Below, one piece after another: positions 24,091-35,302 of a stretch of DNA of 64,000 nucleotides (positions are counted from its first letter, which is position 1; the number at the start of each line of letters is the position of its first letter). The DNA is from Welwitschia mirabilis (taxonomy: Eukaryota; Gnetophyta; Gnetopsida; Welwitschiales). The stretch covers positions 282,863,709 through 282,927,708 of the forward strand of contig JBOZIK010000001.1 of assembly GCA_051453625.1 (NCBI GenBank). Direction: 5' to 3'. Position numbers and translations under genes: made by a program. The notes under the pieces were generated by a model. That model saw nothing but the letters and a program-made list of their open reading frames with translations. It ran no database searches and was not told the DNA's origin.

Positions 24091-24760
24091 ATATGTTAGT
24101 ATCAACTTTTCTTTTGGAAAATATTACAAGAAAATCCTAAGTATGCCAACTTATGAAAAGATCTTATTAGAAGAAGATAAAAACATACTATTCCTAGTAG
24201 AGTCTTCCTTGTAGAATTCATTTTCAACATAGTTATAAACAAAGAACCTAAATTTAAAGATCCTACGGTAACTATAGTAAGTGTTAATTTAGAAGGGGAC
24301 AAGAAAATCAAAAAAATTTTAATTGACATAGGAGCAAGTGTAAACATCATGTCTCTTCATGTTTGTAAAAGACCTAGGTTAGAATAAAGAATTGAACCTA
24401 CACAAATCACCTTAGAATTAGTTGATGCATCAATCAAGAAATCTGTATAGATCATTAAAAACTTAGTTGTCCAAATAAAATAATCTTTCTACCACATAGA
24501 TGTGGTTGTAATTGAAGTACAACATGATGGAAGTTACCCACTACTTTTAGGAAGATCCATTTGTACAACCATCCATTGCATCATAGACAGATGAACTATT
24601 TTAATGGAATGTCACATTGGTAATAAGAGATATACTATTAGAGTTTTTAATGATATGGAAAAAGATATGGATGGTGAGGAGAACCTAGAAAAAGAGCTAA
24701 ACAAACTTTATTTGTATAACATCACCCAGTTAACATAATATCAAGAATACTACAATATTT
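24091..24760 (+). pseudogene. Aspartic protease of P
   Basis: FKDPTVTIVSVN (about 24,255) leads into KILIDIGASVNIMSLHVCKR (24,313-24,372). This is the retropepsin core: the catalytic Asp is kept within IDIGAS. Downstream are LELVDASIKKS, then DVVVIEVQHDGSYPLLLGRS (about 24,500-24,560), the second conserved half with its LLLGR flap-side motif, and CIIDR. Domain order and motif match the protease of Athila/Tat-like elements. Several TAA/TAG stops lie at Gln-like positions. Here it is not followed by RT. Confidence 0.8.
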
Positions 24761-25254
24761 AACTTTACATACAAATACAATAACAATAAATAGTTCTGAT
24801 CAGAAGGATGAAGAAGTAAAATCTGTTAACAAGAAACGAATCCAAAATGTAAACTTAATTAAAAAAATTCTATTATAAGCCTCATTTTTCACTCATGTCA
24901 TTCAGATGATAGAATAGGATAATAGTTAGAAAAATCAAAATTTAGCAATAAAAAAAAAGAATAATGAAAAAAGGGAAGATACAATTACTGATGAAAAAAG
25001 AGTAGAACATATTTAGCACAATAACATTAAAAACAATTATGAGAAAAGAAAGAATAATGAAAAAACCCATAAAATATCAATCAAACTTAATTAAAAATAG
25101 ACCTATCCTTTTCAATACAACAATATAATTTAAAAAATATTTTCATATTTCTCCATTTCATTCAGTTAAAAATATTGAAAGAAACATCTTTATCTTTTCT
25201 AACAAGTCCACTTTAACATCTAAATGATAAACCTTTTTAAAAGTATGACTTGGA
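24761..25254 (+). other. A-rich segment after P protease
   Basis: This is where RT should begin, but no RT motif (LxxxDxRxLN, FxDD, LGH) is visible. Translation gives Lys/Asn/Glu-rich low-complexity sequence with stops. Confidence 0.5.
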
Positions 25255-25680
25255 ATATCTTGAACTTCTCAACTTTAGAAAACCTTATCTTTTCGATAAT
25301 TCATACTTTGAGCTAAGACTTAAAGAACTCTTTAGGTATATTAAACCTACCTTAATCCTTCATCCTTAATATCAATTTTTGATAAACTCTTTAAGTATAT
25401 TAAAATTTTTTAATTCATAATAGAACCATTAATCTGTTTCATTCTTAATATCAATTTTCAATGGAATTTATATTTGGAATTCTTCATATCATATATTTGA
25501 TAAGAGATTGTTCTTGCATGAATTATTCAAACTTTGTATCTCATATTAAAAATAAATTTTGTGGAGTCAAAATGTTACCTGATCATGCATATCTACCTTT
25601 CATGTTTTATCAATGGGACTTTATCTCATTTGGTCCTTTTTTCTAAGAAAATAAATTCCCTTAGGATCTAAATAAATTTC
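25255..25680 (+). pseudogene. Unrecognised coding trace in P, copy 1
   Basis: Reads LEYLELLNFRKPYLFDNSYF (about 25,248-25,307), then ELRLKELFRYIKPTLILHP. After a frame change comes an NGIYIWNSSYHIFDKRLFLH-type segment, then an open frame ending PFMFYQWDFISFGPFF (to 25,646). The same protein is traceable at 30,421-30,840, so it existed before the two copies separated. It is not RT, RNase H or integrase, and I do not recognise it. It lies directly before the integrase C-terminal tail. It could be a captured host fragment or an extra retroelement ORF. Confidence 0.5.
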
Positions 25681-26010
25681 TCTTTCATTTTCATTTTCTT
25701 TCTTGCAAATAAAGTATCAAATAGAATTTAGAAGTTGAATAAATTTTATTTGTAAGTTTTCTTTAGTTTTTCCTTTTAATTTTATGTTATTATGCTTTTG
25801 TCTTTATCTTTTTTTTAAAATATTTTAAGTAATAAATTAATCTCTAGATGATTAGATCCTTATCTTTTAGAGAAATTATATTTTTAATGGCTCAATTGAG
25901 ATTTCTGATTTAAATACTAAGGAAATTCAAAAAAATGGACAAATGTTAAAAATCCATGTGTTATCAAAAGACCTTGAACATGATAGATGTAATTATTTTG
26001 AAGATACTTC
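25681..26010 (+). pseudogene. Integrase C-terminal tail of P, copy 1
   Basis: Despite frame changes, a LIEK, NGSIEIS, TKEIQK, NGQ-type succession is visible at about 25,845-25,960 (ggctcaattgagatttctg, then aaggaaattcaaaaaaatgg). The same order is clearer in Z (62,430-62,545) and present in N (about 47,860, minus). This is the last conserved piece of Athila-like Pol. The HHCC finger and DDE core are missing upstream. Confidence 0.6.
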
Positions 26011-28331
26011 TACAATTATTTAAATTATTTTTAGATTATTCTTTTGATGGATGTCATTCTATTACTTAAACATATTTAACTTAACTAATGTTTCACTTTA
26101 TGAATTTCTCATGACTAGTAATTTTTACTTGGACATTTCAATTGATAAGATTGGATTCACCTAATTTTAATATATTCTAATGTCTATGAAATTCATTTTA
26201 AAAAAATATGCTTTAGTTTTTTGTGTTTTTACTTAATGATGTAAGTCTTTAATTATTTGGGGATATTCTTTTTTATCTTTTAACTCATTTGTTCACCTTT
26301 GTATTTGTAAGTATGTGGTTATGTGGGATTTATTTTGAAAAAGTATATAAAAAAAGGTTTAGGAAAAGAAGGAAAAAAGGATAATTATCATGACTTATTA
26401 TTTTTGTATTGATTACATGGTCACTATGATGTCTTATCATACTAGGCTAAATTTTCCTAAGAGGGACCTTTAGTAGTATTAATAGCTATGGAAACTCCAC
26501 TAAGAGGTTAGTTGGCTATGCTTCATAGGTTTCCACTTCTCTGACTATGGTTGCACTCCCCTCATCATGGATTAAAAGAAAATACTTTAAGGCTATAAGA
26601 TCAATGATGTTATTGGTATTATTAGAAGTATTTCTTGTTTTCTAAACTCATTGTGCTTATAATATTCTCATATGGTCATTTTACTTTTGAGGATTTGGAT
26701 GTGTTTTATGGTGTTAGCAGGTGATATCATTTCTGGTAGCTTTTGATTTTATCATTCATTGTCTAAAACATTTATTACTTAGCATCGTCATAGTCATTGC
26801 CTATTCGAGTAATACTTTATGGATTTTTTGCATTATTTTGTCTATTACTAATTAGGTGATTTTATGATTTCTTCCTTATGGATTTACTAAGTTTAAATTT
26901 AGGTAGGTTCATAATCTTCTTCATGTTCCTAAGTTGTCCATTTCTGTATTGTTTTTCTTAGTTATTTTATTTTATATTTTAAAGTTATTTTTACACCTCT
27001 TAGTCATAAATACTTAGGACTTAATCATTTAGTAGTTGTCTTATTGATTTTTATTTGTAGTTTTTATTTATAAAAGTTAATTTTCTTTTTATAAATAAAT
27101 TTCTTTGGTTTATGGTGATAATTTTTTTCATCTATTTTTTTGAGTCTTTTTAAGTTTAGTTTTCTTTAATTTTCTTTTTGAGTTTTAATGCATGCAATAC
27201 TATTTTTCAATAACTATAAGCTCATGGTACATTTATCTTCCTTAACTTGGTGCATACACCTCTTTATCATGCCTTGATTTATTATGATTCTTAGCCATTT
27301 ACCATTTTTTAGACTCTCTAATACCTTTCTGAAACCTTCATGATATCATTTGAGATTAACTTATTTTGTTGATATTTTCATTCTTTATAAATCTTTTAAA
27401 AACCTTATCATCCACTTTGTCATGTAGATGAGGTGCATCATCTTTCCATTTCATCTTTTCCCAACCTCTTTTTGATCCTTCTTTTCATGTAAAGAATACT
27501 ACTCCCAGGCCTACCTGTTTTGCTTGTACTTGTGCTTTCATGTTTTTCCTTCTTACATTAATGTAATATGGGACATACTACCTCACCTATTAGGGGGATG
27601 AGGGGCAGGATATATATTTTAAGATATTTTAAGAAAAAATTTATTTTGAGGGATATTTTGAATTATCATGATACATATCTATAACGTACTAGTCTAATTA
27701 TAATTGTCTATTATTTTAATGACATGCATCATGGATATTGTGTAGCAAAACATGTATTTAAGAGTAGAATACTTGAAGATTATTTTCTTTATAAGAATAA
27801 AACAAGCAATTCATGAGACCATGGATGAAGGGAATAATATTATGATTAATTAATTTGATATATTTTCCCTTGTAAATTATGCTTAAAAACTTAATGATTA
27901 TTAAATATCATTTTTTAATTATTACTTTTTTGAGTATACATGCACATCATTTGTCTAGGTTATTATGGTTATATCTTATAATGATTATTTTTGTTATGAC
28001 ATCCAATTTCTATCTTTTTGATGTGCTAAATTTTTTAAATAGGGGACTAATGCATTAGTAAGTATTTTAATCTTACTTTCTCATGAGCATGATCATAGGC
28101 AATTAATTTGACATATTGATTTTTAAGAGTATATCATCCCCATAATCATCTAGATGATAGTCTTGATGACATCATGGTCAGTTCCTCTATCAAGATAAAA
28201 CATTTTAATTCATTTAAGTTTGTGATTTAGTCTTGCATATTGAGATTTATAAACATGATTTACATATCCCTAGATAGTGTTTTATCTTAGTCAATTTTGA
28301 TTACAATTATAGTTGTTTACCAACTTTAGGC
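26011..28331 (+). other. Long 3' region of P, copy 1
   Basis: Non-coding or unrecognised 2.3 kb between pol and LTR B. It contains the most conserved non-coding block of this family at about 26,425-26,570 (aattttcctaagagggac and ctatggaaactccactaaga), shared with 31,535-31,675, 63,010-63,165 and, on the minus strand, 47,160-47,365. A nested hairpin lies at 27,407-27,442. No env-like ORF is recognisable. Confidence 0.6.
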
Positions 28332-28345
28332 TAAGTGGAGGGCTA
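28332..28345 (+). promoter_or_regulatory. Polypurine tract before LTR B
   Basis: taagtggagggcta sits directly before LTR B. Equivalent tracts precede LTR C (33,516-33,529) and LTR D (35,289-35,302). In retroelements this tract primes plus-strand synthesis. Confidence 0.7.
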
Positions 28346-29602
28346 CATTGCAATGCCAAATTATATGTTTTTGATAGGGAATTTTGAGTAGTTTTGCAAG
28401 ACATTTAGATAACTTTAAAAACAAACTAATGATTATTGGGAGTCAAGGAGAAAATCATGAAAATGTGCAAATACCAATACATTTAAAGGCATTTTGGACT
28501 AATTTTAATACTTCACATTTTGAGGAGGAATTAATAAGCTTCAAGGCCAATTTAATGTGATAAAGGTCTTTAAGAAGAATGTTGTCTTCTTCTTCATCTA
28601 AACGATAGTATAGAACAATACTATTTGCATGTTAACTAACATATTAACTAGACAATATGAAGGCTAAATATAGAACTCTTTCAATGTGGCATCATCCCCA
28701 CCATCACCTGAATGATAAAAGGGATGACATCTATTTTAGTCAATGTACTAAACTTCACTAACTTATGTAATGTATCATGCACTTTCTAGTTCCATTAGGG
28801 TTTTAAGGAATCTATTCGAATTTGCTATTCTTAGAGTCTATTATTATCAATAAGTACCACCTTTTCCCTTGACTCTAATGATCTTTATTACATTGAAAAT
28901 TATCCTAATAAGAGGTCGAAGAGTTAAAGTTCCATTTATTAGTTGCAGAACGGGGTCTTCCTTAGTGTTGTACTATGTCTCATTTATTGAGGTTCTTCTA
29001 CTTTATAATAGGATGTTGGTTTGACATCTAATAAAAATCTTCTTTTAGTTTTATCCATATTCATATCAATATTCCTTATAATTTATTTTCATTATGATTT
29101 TGTGATAGTTTTAGAATTGATATCGATCATTTAGAACAACCTTTGTCAATGTTAAAAATTGTTAGTTTTAGAACTTGCATTACATTTTATATCTCCAAGA
29201 TTAATCATTGCATGTTTTTCATATTTTGTTTGACACACTTGATAGCCTAGGTTGGTTTTTGTTAATGACAGTTTTCTTAATTAATATAGGTTATACAGGG
29301 CTAATATTCATGATAGGCAGATTTGATAGTTAGATAGATGTTGCATTTAGATTAGTTTGCATTTTCCTTACATAGTGTGTTTACTTTTCTTGCATGTTAA
29401 TTTTCATTTTAAATCATAAAAAGAAAAATACCACAAATACTTTATGAAAAGAAATTTTATTTCTTCTCATCTACTAGCCTCAATGGAATGTAACATTTGG
29501 ATCCACTCACCTCTATATTAGTATGTTGTGTTTATGCATATATTTGTAACTGATAGGATTTGATAAAGAACATAATGTTTGCATAAATAAAGCACTACAA
29601 TA
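28346..29602 (+). repeat. LTR B of P, 1,257 bp
   Basis: Starts cattgcaatgccaaatt (the canonical TG has become CA) and ends actacaata. It is preceded by a polypurine tract, so it was a 3' LTR. The bases after it (gctat) do not match the duplication left of LTR A. Confidence 0.8.
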
Positions 29603-30320
29603 GCTATTATAGTTGATGTGTGTTGTTTCTTTCACTACTTTTAATTTCTAAGAAGCATGTAATTTTCATATTTCTTAATAACTATTATTATCATGATTTT
29701 TTTCCTAAAATGTTTAACAAAAAATTGTATTAAAATAATTAATGTAAAATTTATTATCTAGAAAATTCCTAGTGCACATTATAAGAATAATGTTGTAGAC
29801 ATACCATAGTAGGAAGTCTTTCCTAAAGAAAAATACAAAAACTATAAATATTATGTTTCATTGCCTCTTGTCTATTCACTTTAATAATCTTTAAGAAAAT
29901 CCTATCCTTAAGCATTTTAGTTTCATTTTCATACAAGAGGAACTAAATGTTCTTGTTTGTCATGGTCAATTAAAACTAAGGCTTTAGAAATACATATGAA
30001 TGAAAATCACTTAAGTATATCTAATTTGAATTAGAATTTAAATTTTACTTTAACCATGGATACCTAATGATTTTTCTTCCATCCTTATTTTTCAAGATAA
30101 TATATCTTTCTTTTTTTATTAGTTTTTAAATGGCATTTCATCTTTCAATTTAAACTTAGATTTTCTACTTTAAATATTCTTGAAATAAAATAATGAGGCC
30201 TTTAATCATTAAGGATCATCCAAAATAAACAAGTTAAATTCAAACCTTACACATACCACTGTCCATTAACAGTAGTTTCTCTTAAGAAAGTACTAACTTG
30301 CAAATATATCTAACGAATTA
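29603..30320. other. Orphan segment between LTR B and gap
   Basis: It does not resemble the leader that follows LTR A, nor any other part of the family I could find in the window. The + strand gives short reading stretches such as KYKNYKYYVSLPLVYSL with stops, not assignable. It may be an inserted fragment or a misjoin next to the 100-N gap at 30,321-30,420. Confidence 0.4.
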
Positions 30321-30420
30321 NNNNNNNNNNNNNNNNNNNNNNNNNNNNNNNNNNNNNNNNNNNNNNNNNNNNNNNNNNNNNNNNNNNNNNNNNNNNNNNN
30401 NNNNNNNNNNNNNNNNNNNN
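30321..30420. other. Assembly gap (100 N)
   Basis: Unknown-size gap. It separates the orphan segment from the second copy of the P coding trace. Confidence 0.95.
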
Positions 30421-31130
30421 AAATCTTAAACTTCAAGATTGTAGAAAATGTTATCTTTTTGATAATCCATATTTTAAGTTGAGACTTAAAAAACTTCTTA
30501 AGTATATTAAACCTACCTTGATCATTTATCCTAAGAAGCTTTCTTTAAATTTTTTGATTCCTCATAGAACCTTTAATATTTTTCATCCTTAATATCCATA
30601 TTTAAATGGAATTTATATTTATAATTCTTGATATCATGCATTTGATAAGTGATTGTTCTTTTATAAATTAGCTAAACTCTTTATATCTCATATTATAAGT
30701 AAATTTTATAGAGCCAAAATATTACTTTGTCATGCATGTGTACCTTTTATGTTTTATGAACTAGTCTCTAGTTTATTTGATTCTTATTTTTCTGAGAAAA
30801 TGCAAAACCTAGGATCTAAATAAATTCTTATTTCTTTTTCTTTTTCTTTATTTTTAATAAAGAATTAAATAGAATTTAGTATTTTAATAAAACTTATTTT
30901 TAGTTTATTTTTATATTTCCTCTTTTATGTTGTGATGTTTTTATCCTTTAGTTTTTCTATTCGTAGTAAATTAATCTCTATATGATTAGGTTTTTATCTT
31001 TTAAAGAAAGTACATTTTTTATAGCTCAATTACGATTTCTAATTTGAACACTAGGGAATTTTGAAATTGGAGAGAAGTTAAAAATCCATGAGTTATCATA
31101 TGACCTTGAACATGATAGAAGCAATTGTTT
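30421..31130 (+). pseudogene. Unrecognised coding trace and integrase tail of P, copy 2
   Basis: Second copy of 25,255-26,010. CYLFDNPYFKLRLKKLLKYI (about 30,450-30,510) then KPTLII, IPHRTFN, NGIYIYNS, and HACVPFMFYELVSS (about 30,735) follow the same order as copy 1. The tail from about 31,005 corresponds to the eroded NGSIEIS-type integrase end. Neither copy has RT upstream, so the replacement of the RT-IN core is shared. Copy 2 is truncated at its 5' side by the gap. Confidence 0.5.
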
Positions 31131-33515
31131 TAAAAATTCTTCTACCATTATCTGAATTCTTTATTAACTAATTCTTTTGATGAATGTCATGCTATCACTT
31201 GAATCTTTAAAACATGACTTATGTTTTACTTTATAAAGTTATCATGGCTAATAACGTTTACTTGGGCATTTCAAAAGTGATAAAATTGAATTCATCTAAT
31301 CTTAAGATATTAAAACATCTATGAAATTTATTTTGAAGGAAGATGCTTTGGTTTTGGTATTTTCTCTTAATGATGTAAGTCTTTGGTTATTTAGGGGTGT
31401 TCTTTCTTATCTTTTATCTCATTTCTTCACCTTCGTCTTTACAATTATGTGGCCATGTGGGATTTATTTTGAAGAAGTATTAAAAATAATAATAATAATC
31501 ATGATCTATTATTTCTATTCTAAAATACATGATCACCATCATGTCCTACTACACTGGGGTAAATTTTCCCAAAAGGGGTCTTTAGCAGTGTTGGTAGCTA
31601 TGGAAACTCTGCTAAGAGGTCAGTTGTTCATGCGTTGTAATTTTCTACTTCTCTGACTATGGTTGAACTCCCCTTATTATATATTAAAAATAAAATAATT
31701 TGAGGCTATGAGATTAATGATGTTCTTGGTCTCATCAGAGGCATTGCTTATTTTCTAGACTCATTAAGCTTATAATATTCCTACATGATCATTTCACTTT
31801 TGAGGATTTGGATGTGTTTTTGGATGTTAGTAGATGAATTCATTTGTGGTAGATTTTGATTTTATCATTCATTACTTGAAAACATTAGTTACTTGGAATT
31901 GTCACATCACTATCTATTCGAGTGGTACTTTATGGAGTTTCTTACATTATGTCATGCATCCTTAATTAGGTGATTTTATTATTTCTTTCATAACGATTTG
32001 CTAGATTTGAATTTATGATAGGTACACAATCTTCTTCATGTTCCTAAGTTGTCCATTTCAGTTTTATTTTTCTTAGTTGTTTTCTTTGGTACTTCAAAGT
32101 CATTTTTGTACTTCTTCATCAGAAATGCATAATACTTGACCATTTAGTAGTTCTCTTACTGATTTTTTTTAATTTGCATTTTTTCTTGATAGAAGTTGAT
32201 TTTCTCTTTGCAAATAAATTTCTTTAGTTTATGATGATAATTTTTCCCATCTATTCTTTTGAATCTTTTTAAGGATAGTTTTCCTTTTTTTTTTTTTTGA
32301 GTTTTGATGCATCTAGTACTATTTTTCAATAATGATAAGTTCATGGCACATTTATCTTCCTTAGCTTAGTGCTTTCAACTTATTTATCATGCCTTGATTT
32401 ATCATAATTCTTAGTCATTTTCCATCTTTCAAACTCTCTAATACCTTTCTAAAACCTACTTGATGCTATTTGAGCTTAACTTATTATTCTGATACTCCAA
32501 AAATTTTTGTATCTTTTACAAGAGCCTGTCATCCTTCTTGTCATCCAAAGGATAAGGTGGATGATACACAAATATTTTTTGAAGAATCATCATTTTCATA
32601 ATTCATGTTTTTCAGACTAAATCTAACCTTTCTTTTCATGAACAGGTATTGTTCCTAGGTCCATCTATTTTACTTAATTATACTTGTATCTTACTCCTTT
32701 TCTTCTTATGTTAATGCAATACTAAACGTATTGGTTTACCCATGAAAGGGAGGGAGGGGGTAGAGGGTAGGACACACATTTTGAGATGTTTTGAGCAAAA
32801 ATAAAAATTTGTTAGGGACATTTTTAATTTTTCATAAGACATATCTATAGTGTACTAATCCAATTATGTATGTCTATTATTTGAGTAATATACATTCTAT
32901 ATATTGTTTACTAAATCATACACTTAATAGTAGCACATTTGTAGTATGTTTTTCTCACATGAATGATACAAACAAATTTTGAAAACATGGATAAAGGAGA
33001 TAATATTATGAATGATTATTTTTGATATATTCCCTTTTTAGATTGTACTTACAAACTCAATGTTTGATCTATGAATATCATTTTTGAGATATTTCTTTTT
33101 TTGATGATATATGTACATCACTTATCTAAGCTACTATGACCAGATCTTATGATAATTCTTTTTGTTAGGACATCTAATTCCTATCTTTTTGATGTGCTAA
33201 ATATTTTAAGTAGGAGCTAATTTATAGGTAAGTGTTTTGATCTTATTTTCTAATAAGCATGATTGCAGGTAATGGATTTTGTAGATTAATTTTTAAGAGT
33301 TTATCATCCTCGTTATCGTTCAGACAATGCTGCAGCTAACATCATGGTTACTTCATCTACCAAGATAAAACATTTTAGTTTATTAGATTCTAAGTTTTTG
33401 TCTTGCATACTAAGATTTCTAAACTTAATTTTCATATCCCTAGTTAGTGTCTTGACTTAGTCAATTTGGCTTAAAGTTATAGTTGTTCATCAGCTTTATT
33501 AAGGACTAATAAGGC
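31131..33515 (+). other. Long 3' region of P, copy 2
   Basis: Parallel to 26,011-28,331, with the conserved block at about 31,535-31,675 and a nested hairpin at 32,527-32,564 (catccttcttgtcatcc, then ggataaggtggatgat). The 111-residue open frame at 31,321-31,656 lies across the conserved block and reads hydrophobic, without a known domain. Other copies do not keep this frame open, so I treat it as chance. Confidence 0.6.
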
Positions 33516-33529
33516 TAAGTAGAAGGCTA

Positions 33530-35222
33530 TGTTGAGATGTCAAACTATATGTTTTTGATGAAGTATTTTGAGTAGTTTTACAAGACATTTAGATAGGTTT
33601 AAGTAAAAAATAGCAATTATTAAGAGTGAAGGAGAAAATTACATAAATGTATAAATACTAGCATTTTTAGAGGCATTTTGGATTAATTATAATACTTTAC
33701 ATTTTAAATAGGAATTAATATTCTATAAAGTCAAATTCACTTAATTAAGAGTTTGAAGAAGTCTTTTATCCCTTCCATTATCTAAATGATAGTATAGGAT
33801 AATACCACTTGCAGGCTAACTAGGATGCTGATTGGACCAACATGAAGGCTAAATATAGAACTTTCTTAACATAGAATCACCTTCATAATCATCTAGATGA
33901 TAACCAAGATGGCATCTAATTTTATTTAATGTACCAAACTTTACCAAACTTATGTAATATGTCATATGATTTTTTTATACTATTAAGGTTTTAATGTATC
34001 TGTTAGATTATCTATTTTCAAGTCTGTTGTTATCAATAAATACCAAATTCATCTTTGCCTTCACTCATCTTTATTGCATCAAAAATTCTTATGACAGGAG
34101 ATCAAAAGACCAAAGGTCTGTTCGTTAGTTACAAAGAGGGGTCTTTCTTGGTATTGGGCTATGTATCCTTCATCGATGTGATGCTAGTTTGTAACAAGAT
34201 GTTCGAGATCTAATGAAAATCCTCTTTTATTCTAATATATTCATGTGCATATCCATTATGATTTATGTCGCTTATTATTCCTATAGGTCATCAAGGGCAN
34301 NNNNNNNNNNNNNNNNNNNNNNNNNNNNNNNNNNNNNNNNNNNNNNNNNNNNNNNNNNNNNNNNNNNNNNNNNNNNNNNNNNNNNNNNNNNNNNNNNNNN
34401 NNNNNNNNNNNNNNNNNNNNNNNNNNNNNNNNNNNNNNNNNNNNNNNNNNNNNNNNNNNNNNNNNNNNNNNNNNNNNNNNNNNNNNNNNNNNNNNNNNNN
34501 NNNNNNNNNNNNNNNNNNNNNNNNNNNNNNNNNNNNNNNNNNNNNNNNNNNNNNNNNNNNNNNNNNNNNNNNNNNNNNNNNNNNNNNNNNNNNNNNNNNN
34601 NNNNNNNNNNNNNNNNNNNNNNNNNNNNNNNNNNNNNNNNNNNNNNNNNNNNNNNNNNNNNNNNNNNNNNNNNNNNNNNNNNNNNNNNNNNNNNNNNNNN
34701 NNNNNNNNNNNNNNNNNNNNNNNNNNNNNNNNNNNNNNNNNNNNNNNNNNNNNNNNNNNNNNNNNNNNNNNNNNNNNNNNNNNNNNNNNNNNNNNNNNNN
34801 NNNNNNNNNNNNNNNNNNNNNNNNNNNNNNNNNNNNNNNNNNNNNNNNNNNNNNNNNNNNNNNNNNNNNNNNNNNNNNNNNNNNNNNNNNNNNNNNNNNN
34901 NNNNNNNNNNNNNNNNNNNNNNNNNNNNNNNNNNNNNNNNNNNNNNNNNNNNNNNNNNNNNNNNNNNNNNNNNNNNNNNNNNNNNNNNNNNNNNNNNNNN
35001 NNNNNNNNNNNNNNNNNNNNNNNNNNNNNNNNNNNNNNNNNNNNNNNNNNNNNNNNNNNNNNNNNTGAAGGGTAATTCTTTTTCTTCTCATCTAGTGCCT
35101 TTGACAAATTACGACATTCAGGTCTACTCCCATCTATCTTAATATGTTATGTTTTTGCATATATTTGTGATTGATAGAAGTTAATTAAGAATGTAACATT
35201 TATATAAATATGCACTGCAAAA
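33530..35222 (+). repeat. LTR C of P, containing a 766-N gap
   Basis: Starts tgttgagatgtcaaact after a tract taagtagaaggcta. It ends gcactgcaaaa. The gap at 34,300-35,065 replaces a stretch that is about 300 bp in LTR A, so the N count exceeds the missing LTR sequence unless another insertion is hidden there. Confidence 0.75.
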
Positions 35223-35302
35223 TCTTAACTTAGTCAATTTGGCTCATGATTATATTTGTTTATCAACTTTGTTAAGAACTAATAAGGCTAAGTGAGGGGC
35301 TA
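35223..35302 (+). repeat. Duplicated 80-bp internal tail with polypurine tract
   Basis: Matches 33,447-33,529, the internal sequence directly before LTR C: acttagtcaatttggct, then actaataaggctaagt. It lies directly between the end of LTR C and the start of LTR D, with no PBS, leader or coding sequence. Confidence 0.8.

Noticed and set aside
31321-31656. 111-codon open frame, the longest without N
   Set aside because: Lies over the conserved non-coding block of P. The frame is not open in the three other copies, and no domain is visible.
34213-35142. Long reading frames of 266-309 codons on both strands
   Set aside because: They consist almost entirely of X from the 766-N gap.
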